From: Streptomyces griseoruber | Lineage (GTDB): Bacteria; Actinomycetota; Actinomycetes; Streptomycetales; Streptomycetaceae | NCBI RefSeq assembly: GCF_001514205.1 | Contig: NZ_KQ948773.1 | Span: 196,016-260,015, forward strand | Direction: 5' to 3' | DNA: 64,000 nt | In this document: positions 59,637-64,000 of the stretch, in pieces | Position numbering within the stretch: position 1 is the stretch's first letter | Layout: the number at the start of each line of letters is the position of its first letter | Translations under genes and position numbers: made by a program | The notes under the pieces: generated by a model | The model's input: only the letters and a program-made list of their open reading frames with translations | Told to the model about the DNA's origin: nothing | The model's database searches: none

Positions 59637-61589
59637 TCAGGCGCGCGGCGGCCGGTCGAGGCCGTGCAGCAGTGCGCGCATGGCGGCGAGGGTCGAGCGG
59701 GCCTCGGCCGCGACCTCGTCCAGCCGTCCCGCACGGGCCAGCTCCACCAGCCGCGCCGTGCGGTGCAGTACGGCATCGCTCAACTGTCCGGCCAGCAGCT
59801 CCCGTTCCGCTCCGGCGGACCGGTCGGCCTGCCACGCGGAACTGGCGAGCGCGAAGTCGTCCCGGGCGAGCACGCGCAGCCGGCGCCGCCGGACCAACAG
59901 GCCGGCACCCCACAGGAGGGCGAAGCCCGCGCACGCCAGCATGCCCGACGGCACGATCAGTACCGTGGCGAGGAGCCACGAGGGCTCCTCTGCCGTCAGT
60001 TCGCCGTCGGCGGCCGCCGTGGTGATCACCGCACAGGCGCTCACGGTCCCCGCCGCGATCACCCAGGGCCAGGTGCGGGCGCCGCGATGGCTGTAGGCGC
60101 CCAGCGCGTTCACGGCGAGACATTCGGCGACCAGGCCCACGACGAAGTAGGCGGACAGCTGCGACAACGGTGCCCGTGCGGCGGCCACCGGCCAGAGCAG
60201 GGAACTCGCCAGGACGGCGAGGAGCGCGGCTCGGGGCGCGCGCCGCCGCCACACCAGGGGAAGACCGTGGAGGGCGAACAGAACCGAGGCCAGGACGATT
60301 CCGGGGATCGCCGCGTGCCTGGCCTGCCGGCTCAGGTCCTCGGCCCCGACCAGGACGAAGAAGACCGGCAGCACCGCGGCGGTGAACGCGAGCGCGGGAT
60401 CGACCAGCAGCTGTTCCCTCAGGACGTCCCGCTGCCACCCGTGCGCCGGCTGCGCCCCGCCCGCGTCGGGCAGCACCGCCTCCACCCGCCAGCCGCCCTC
60501 GGCCGTCGGACCGGCGTCGAGCTCACCGCCGACCGCGGCCGCGCGCTGCTCCATCCCCTTGATGCCGAGCCCCGCCCCCGTGATGCCGGTCGTGCGGGAT
60601 GCCCGCGCCTCCGCGGGGCCGTTGGTCACCGACAGCAGCAACCGCCCCGCCGCACGCCGTACGGAGACCCGGACGGCCGCGCCGGGGGCGTACCGGACGG
60701 CGTTGGTGAGGGCCTCGCGCACGATCCCGTGGACGGCCTCCCCGACCGGGCCCGTCAGGTCCGGGGGAAGTTCCGTGGCGATGGGGCGGCCCAGCCGGCC
60801 GAAGCCCGCGACCAGTTCCTGGATGCGGCCGGTCAGCGACGCGGCCTCGCGCGGTTCCGGGTCCCGCATGAGTCCCACCAGCCGCTGGAGCGACGCCTGT
60901 GTCTCGAGGCCGGTGCGCTCCGCGAACTCCAGGGCCTCGGCGGTCAGCTCCGGCCGCGTGCCGCCGAGCCGGAGTGCCGTGTCCACGGTGACGACCACCG
61001 AGGTCAGATGGTGTGCGCTCACATCGTGCAACTCGCGTGCGAGGCGCTGGCGTTCGTTTTCGGCGGCGTTCCGCCGGCCCTCCTCGGCCCCCGCCAGCCG
61101 ACGGGCCGCGGTCAGGCGCCGCGCGTGCCACTTGCGGCGCGCCTCGCCCAGGCCCGCGCAGAGCACGTACAGCAGGGCCGCGACCGCCCATTCCGCCACC
61201 GGCACCGTGCGGAACCCCGCCAGCGCGAACGACAGGAGCCATTCGGCGCCGACGACCGCGGCGACGGCCCGCAGCGTCACGGGAAGGGGGCAGCGCACCG
61301 CGACCGAGTACAGGGACACCATGGCGCCCAGCGCGAAGTAGCCGTCCTGCCAGGCGACCAGCCCGACCGCCATGGCGCCGACCGACCAGGCCAGGGCGCT
61401 CACCGGGGCCTGCCGGCGCCGGCCGAGGGCCGCGGTCTCCACCGCGAGAGCGCACCCGACCGCCCCGGCCGCGACCACTGCGCGCGGATCGCCGTCGCGC
61501 CAGGGGCCCGCGATCGCCAGCCAGGCGAGCTGCGCCGCCGCCAGCAGTGCGGGGAGCAGCCACCGGCGGACCGTCTCTGTCTCAGGCAT
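59637..61589 (-). CDS. Histidine kinase with a second C-terminal membrane module
   Basis: 650 residues. An N-terminal membrane region (about 10-145) is followed by a HisKA_3 H-box (LARELHDVSAHH, His188) and HATPase_c (EALTNAVRYAPG, GITGAGLGIKGM). Then come a second set of about six membrane segments (about 410-560) and a helical tail that ends DEVAAEARSTLAAMRALLHGLDRPPRA. No LuxR-type response regulator is adjacent, so it is an orphan. The layout differs from normal NarL-type sensors, which end after HATPase. Confidence 0.85.
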   Translation of the reverse strand: MPETETVRRWLLPALLAAAQLAWLAIAGPWRDGDPRAVVAAGAVGCALAVETAALGRRRQAPVSALAWSVGAMAVGLVAWQDGYFALGAMVSLYSVAVRCPLPVTLRAVAAVVGAEWLLSFALAGFRTVPVAEWAVAALLYVLCAGLGEARRKWHARRLTAARRLAGAEEGRRNAAENERQRLARELHDVSAHHLTSVVVTVDTALRLGGTRPELTAEALEFAERTGLETQASLQRLVGLMRDPEPREAASLTGRIQELVAGFGRLGRPIATELPPDLTGPVGEAVHGIVREALTNAVRYAPGAAVRVSVRRAAGRLLLSVTNGPAEARASRTTGITGAGLGIKGMEQRAAAVGGELDAGPTAEGGWRVEAVLPDAGGAQPAHGWQRDVLREQLLVDPALAFTAAVLPVFFVLVGAEDLSRQARHAAIPGIVLASVLFALHGLPLVWRRRAPRAALLAVLASSLLWPVAAARAPLSQLSAYFVVGLVAECLAVNALGAYSHRGARTWPWVIAAGTVSACAVITTAAADGELTAEEPSWLLATVLIVPSGMLACAGFALLWGAGLLVRRRRLRVLARDDFALASSAWQADRSAGAERELLAGQLSDAVLHRTARLVELARAGRLDEVAAEARSTLAAMRALLHGLDRPPRA

Positions 61590-61663
61590 GACTCTGCTCG
61601 CGCTCCCAGTCCGGGCAAGTGCCCCGGTGCAGAAGCATCTTGGCATGCTCACCTGAGGGCGGG

Positions 61664-61696
61664 CCGGGGTGATGCCGGGGTGATGCCGGGGTGACG
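61664..61696. repeat. 11-bp tandem repeat CCGGGGTGATG x3
   Basis: Two perfect units and one with a single change lie between the divergent histidine kinase and MFS genes. Unit length is about one helical turn, so it may bind a regulator on one face of the DNA. Confidence 0.75.
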
Positions 61697-61751
61697 GCGG
61701 TGGCCTCCGCGACCGGCCGAAAACCCGTGGGACGTCGTCGGACCCACGCCC

Positions 61752-61757
61752 TACCGT
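61752..61757 (+). promoter_or_regulatory. -10-like hexamer for a leaderless MFS transcript
   Basis: TACCGT ends six bases before ATG 61764. The position suits transcription starting at or very near the ATG. No ribosome site is seen. Confidence 0.5.
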
Positions 61758-61763
61758 CGAAGC

Positions 61764-63050
61764 ATGAGCTACCGCGACCTCGCCTCCCGACAGGTCCTGA
61801 CCTGGGCCTGCACCGCCGTCGGCGCGCGGATGCCGGTCGCGATGGCACCGCTCGCCCTGGTGTTCCTGGTGCGTGAGCGCCCCGGCGGGTACTCCCTGGG
61901 GGCGATCCTCGCGGCGGCCTACGTCCTCGGCGAGATCCTGGGCGCCCCCGTCCTCGGGATGCGGCTGCGCCACGACCGGGCCCGCGCCCATCTGGCCGTC
62001 GGCCTCGGGTTCGGGGCCGTCGGCTTCGCCGGGCCGGGCGTCCTGCCGGGTGCGCATCCGGCCGTACTCGGCGGGTTCGCGTTCCTGGCCGGTGCCGCGC
62101 CCGCCGCCACCACCGGCGGCCTGCGCACCCTGCTCACCGAACTGGTCCCGGAGCGGTCGGCGGCGCAGGCGCTGTCCGCCGAGTCGATCCTGACGGCCGG
62201 TGTGTGGGCGGCCTCCCCGGCCGCCGTCGCCGGCCTGGCCCTCGGCGTCGCGCCGCGCGTCCCGCTGCTTCTCGCCGCCGCGCTGATGGCCTCCTCGGTC
62301 GCCTGCCTGTCGCTGCTGCCGGCCGCCTGGGGCGCGGACGGCGGCACCGGCGCGGCCCGCGGCGGGGCGTCGCCGGCGCGGGTCCTGGCCGGCGCCTGGC
62401 CGGTGTACGTGACGGGCGCGGCCAGCCTGACCCTGCTCGGCCTGTCCGAACTGGTCCTGCCGGCCCTGCTCGAACAGCGGGGCGTCGCCGTCGGCTGGTC
62501 CGGCCCGCTGCTGACCGGGATGGCGGTGGGCGGCGGGTTCGGCGCGTTCGTCCACGGACTGCGCGCCTGGCCGGGGCGGCTGCGCGAGCGCAGCGTGGTC
62601 CTGATGGCCGGCACCTCGGTGTGTGTGACGGCCGCCGCGCTGATACCCCACGCGGCGGGGATCGCGGTGGCGCTGACCCTGGGCGGCATGCTCCAGTCGG
62701 GCGCGATGCTCACCCGCAATCTGTCCCTGCGCGAGGTCCTCCCGCCGGGTGCGCTGGCCGCGGGCTACTCCGTCATGTACGCGGCGGCGGGGGCGGGTTA
62801 CGCGGCGACGGGATCGCTGGCCGGCGCGCTGCTGCGGGTGGTGGCGCCGTCCACGGCGGTGCTGGCCGGGGTGGGGCTGACGCTGGCGCTGACCGGGATC
62901 GGCTGGTGGGGCGAGGCCCGGCACGCCGCCCGGTCAGCTCGGGGCGCCGACACCGCCCCGGCGCTCGCGCTCGCCGGCGCCCGTCCCGCCGGCGCCGGTC
63001 CGGAAGGTGCGGCGGTACGCGGTGGGGGTGACCCCGAGGGCCGCCTGTAG
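61764..63050 (+). CDS. MFS-family transporter
   Basis: 428 residues with about 11-12 hydrophobic segments. It has a long Ala/Gly/Pro-rich C-terminal tail that overlaps the end of the GlxA-like gene by 117 bp. The substrate is unknown. ATG 61764 has no ribosome site and a -10-like TACCGT just before it, so a leaderless mRNA is likely. Confidence 0.85.
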   Translation: MSYRDLASRQVLTWACTAVGARMPVAMAPLALVFLVRERPGGYSLGAILAAAYVLGEILGAPVLGMRLRHDRARAHLAVGLGFGAVGFAGPGVLPGAHPAVLGGFAFLAGAAPAATTGGLRTLLTELVPERSAAQALSAESILTAGVWAASPAAVAGLALGVAPRVPLLLAAALMASSVACLSLLPAAWGADGGTGAARGGASPARVLAGAWPVYVTGAASLTLLGLSELVLPALLEQRGVAVGWSGPLLTGMAVGGGFGAFVHGLRAWPGRLRERSVVLMAGTSVCVTAAALIPHAAGIAVALTLGGMLQSGAMLTRNLSLREVLPPGALAAGYSVMYAAAGAGYAATGSLAGALLRVVAPSTAVLAGVGLTLALTGIGWWGEARHAARSARGADTAPALALAGARPAGAGPEGAAVRGGGDPEGRL

Positions 63051-63968
63051 GTGCTGCCGCATCGACTGGGCGGTGCCGAACCCGGAGTCCCGGGCGACCT
63101 GGTCGACGGACCGGTCGCTGGACTCCAGCAGATGCCGGGCCCGTTCGACGCGCTGCTGGGTGAGCCACTGGCCCGGGCTGACACCGGTCTCCTCGCGGAA
63201 GCGGCGGGTGAACGTCCGTACGGACAGGGACTCCTGCGCGGCCATGTCCCGCAGCTGGATCGGCTCGTGCAGCCGCCCGAGCGCCCAGGCGCGCGCGGTG
63301 GTGGTGCCGGCCTGCTGCGGATCGGGCACGGGCCGCTCGATGTACTGCGCCTGACCGCCGTCGCGGTGCGGCGGTACGACGGTGCGGCGGGCGACGTCGT
63401 TGGCGACCGCGGTGCCGTGGTCGCGGCGGACCATGTGCAGGCACAGGTCGATGCCGGCGGCGACCCCGGCGGAGGTGAGGACGTCTCCGTCGTCGATGAA
63501 CAGGACGTCCGGGTCGACGTCGATCTTCGGGAAGAGCTGCTGGAGACGCTCGGCGTCGGCCCAGTGCGTGGTCGCGGGGCGGCCGTCGAGATGTCCGGCG
63601 GCGGCGAGGACGTACACGCCGGTGCAGATGGAGGCGAGGCGGGTGCCGGGGCGGATGTGCGCGAGCGCGGCGGCGAGTTCGTCGGTGAGGACGCCCTCCT
63701 CGAAGACCGGGCCGAGCTCGTAGGAGGCGGGGACGACGACGGTGTCGGCGGTGGCGAGGGTCTCCGGCCCGTGCTCCACCATGATCGCGAAGTCGGCGTC
63801 GGTCTGTACCGGGCCCGGCGGCCGGACCGAGCAGGTCACGACCTCGTACAGGTGCCGCCCCCCGGCGTCCTTGGGGCGGCCGAAGATGCGGTGCGGGATG
63901 CCCAGCTCGAAGGGGAGCAGGCCGTCCAGGGCGAGGACGACGACGCGATGGGGAGTCCGGACACTCAT
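62934..63968 (-). CDS. GlxA-family transcriptional regulator (DJ-1/PfpI plus AraC HTH)
   Basis: 344 residues. The N-terminal DJ-1/PfpI-like amidotransferase fold (VVVLALDGLLPFELGIPHRIFG, the Cys of LASICTGVYVLAAAG) precedes a C-terminal AraC double helix-turn-helix (LRDMAAQESLSVRTFTRRFREETG, VDQVARDSGFGTAQSMRQHLQAALG). Members sense small ligands and regulate catabolic or morphology genes. Divergence and overlap with the MFS gene suggest it might control that gene. Confidence 0.9.
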   Translation of the reverse strand: MSVRTPHRVVVLALDGLLPFELGIPHRIFGRPKDAGGRHLYEVVTCSVRPPGPVQTDADFAIMVEHGPETLATADTVVVPASYELGPVFEEGVLTDELAAALAHIRPGTRLASICTGVYVLAAAGHLDGRPATTHWADAERLQQLFPKIDVDPDVLFIDDGDVLTSAGVAAGIDLCLHMVRRDHGTAVANDVARRTVVPPHRDGGQAQYIERPVPDPQQAGTTTARAWALGRLHEPIQLRDMAAQESLSVRTFTRRFREETGVSPGQWLTQQRVERARHLLESSDRSVDQVARDSGFGTAQSMRQHLQAALGVTPTAYRRTFRTGAGGTGAGERERRGGVGAPS

Positions 63969-63974
63969 GGCCCG

Positions 63975-63980
63975 ATCCTA
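63975..63980 (-). promoter_or_regulatory. -10-like hexamer for a leaderless GlxA-like transcript
   Basis: On the minus strand TAGGAT ends six bases before ATG 63968, the same spacing as for the MFS gene. Confidence 0.5.
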
Positions 63981-64000
63981 GCTAATGCTGTCCCTCGGGC

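Overview
The window is chromosomal DNA of a Streptomyces or a very close actinomycete. It has very high GC, strong third-position GC, many GTG starts and GTGA gene overlaps, mycothiol-type and WD-like secreted proteins, and a gene order that matches my memory of the S. coelicolor segment from serC through a cinnamate/4-coumarate:CoA ligase operon, pdxH-citA, the iron regulator dmdR1 and purU. No tRNA, rRNA or CRISPR array was seen.

Layout. 1-6.3 kb: secreted enzymes and exported proteins (partial SGNH hydrolase, membrane-anchored beta-propeller protein, small exported protein, a cellulase with a perfect CebR operator, an S33 tripeptidyl aminopeptidase). 6.4-13.5 kb: an isolated gcvH, serC, a large FAD/Fe-S dehydrogenase, an unannotated 41-residue Pro/Lys peptide gene with its own terminator, and a single-chain ABC exporter. 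14.5-24.7 kb: a tightly packed acyl-CoA/terpenoid-type catabolic operon (AtuA-like, biotin-dependent carboxylase beta and alpha, acyl-CoA dehydrogenase, 4CL-type ligase, enoyl-CoA hydratase) ending in a TetR gene and headed by a 14-bp palindrome. 24.9-28.1 kb: pdxH and citrate synthase 2, then a 2-oxoglutarate/Fe(II) oxygenase with a probable leader peptide.

28.4-29.9 kb holds the main accessory item: a catalytically intact IscB (ancestral Cas9-like, RNA-guided nuclease) with a structured omega/HEARO RNA region overlapping its open N-terminal extension. 30-47 kb: PAS protein, SIS protein, dmdR1 with the antisense adm frame, an alpha/beta-fold protein without the nucleophile serine, an ABC transporter pair, a prim-pol protein, an NsdA-like TPR regulator, a lipoprotein, purU, and a sigma/anti-sigma pair in which the anti-sigma gene carries an apparent 8-bp repeat-contraction frameshift. 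47.4-59.1 kb: STAS and EF-hand proteins and two acyl-CoA catabolic clusters (48.4-53.3 and 54.9-59.1 kb) that share the same operator-like inverted repeat, which suggests one TetR-type regulator for both.

59.1-64 kb: a 169-bp MITE-like hairpin inserted between an alcohol dehydrogenase and a small membrane protein (it supplies codons to both), an orphan histidine kinase of unusual architecture, an MFS permease and a GlxA-type AraC regulator; the last two have promoter-like hexamers placed for leaderless transcripts. All functional calls come from reading the sequence and from family knowledge; no database search was run.
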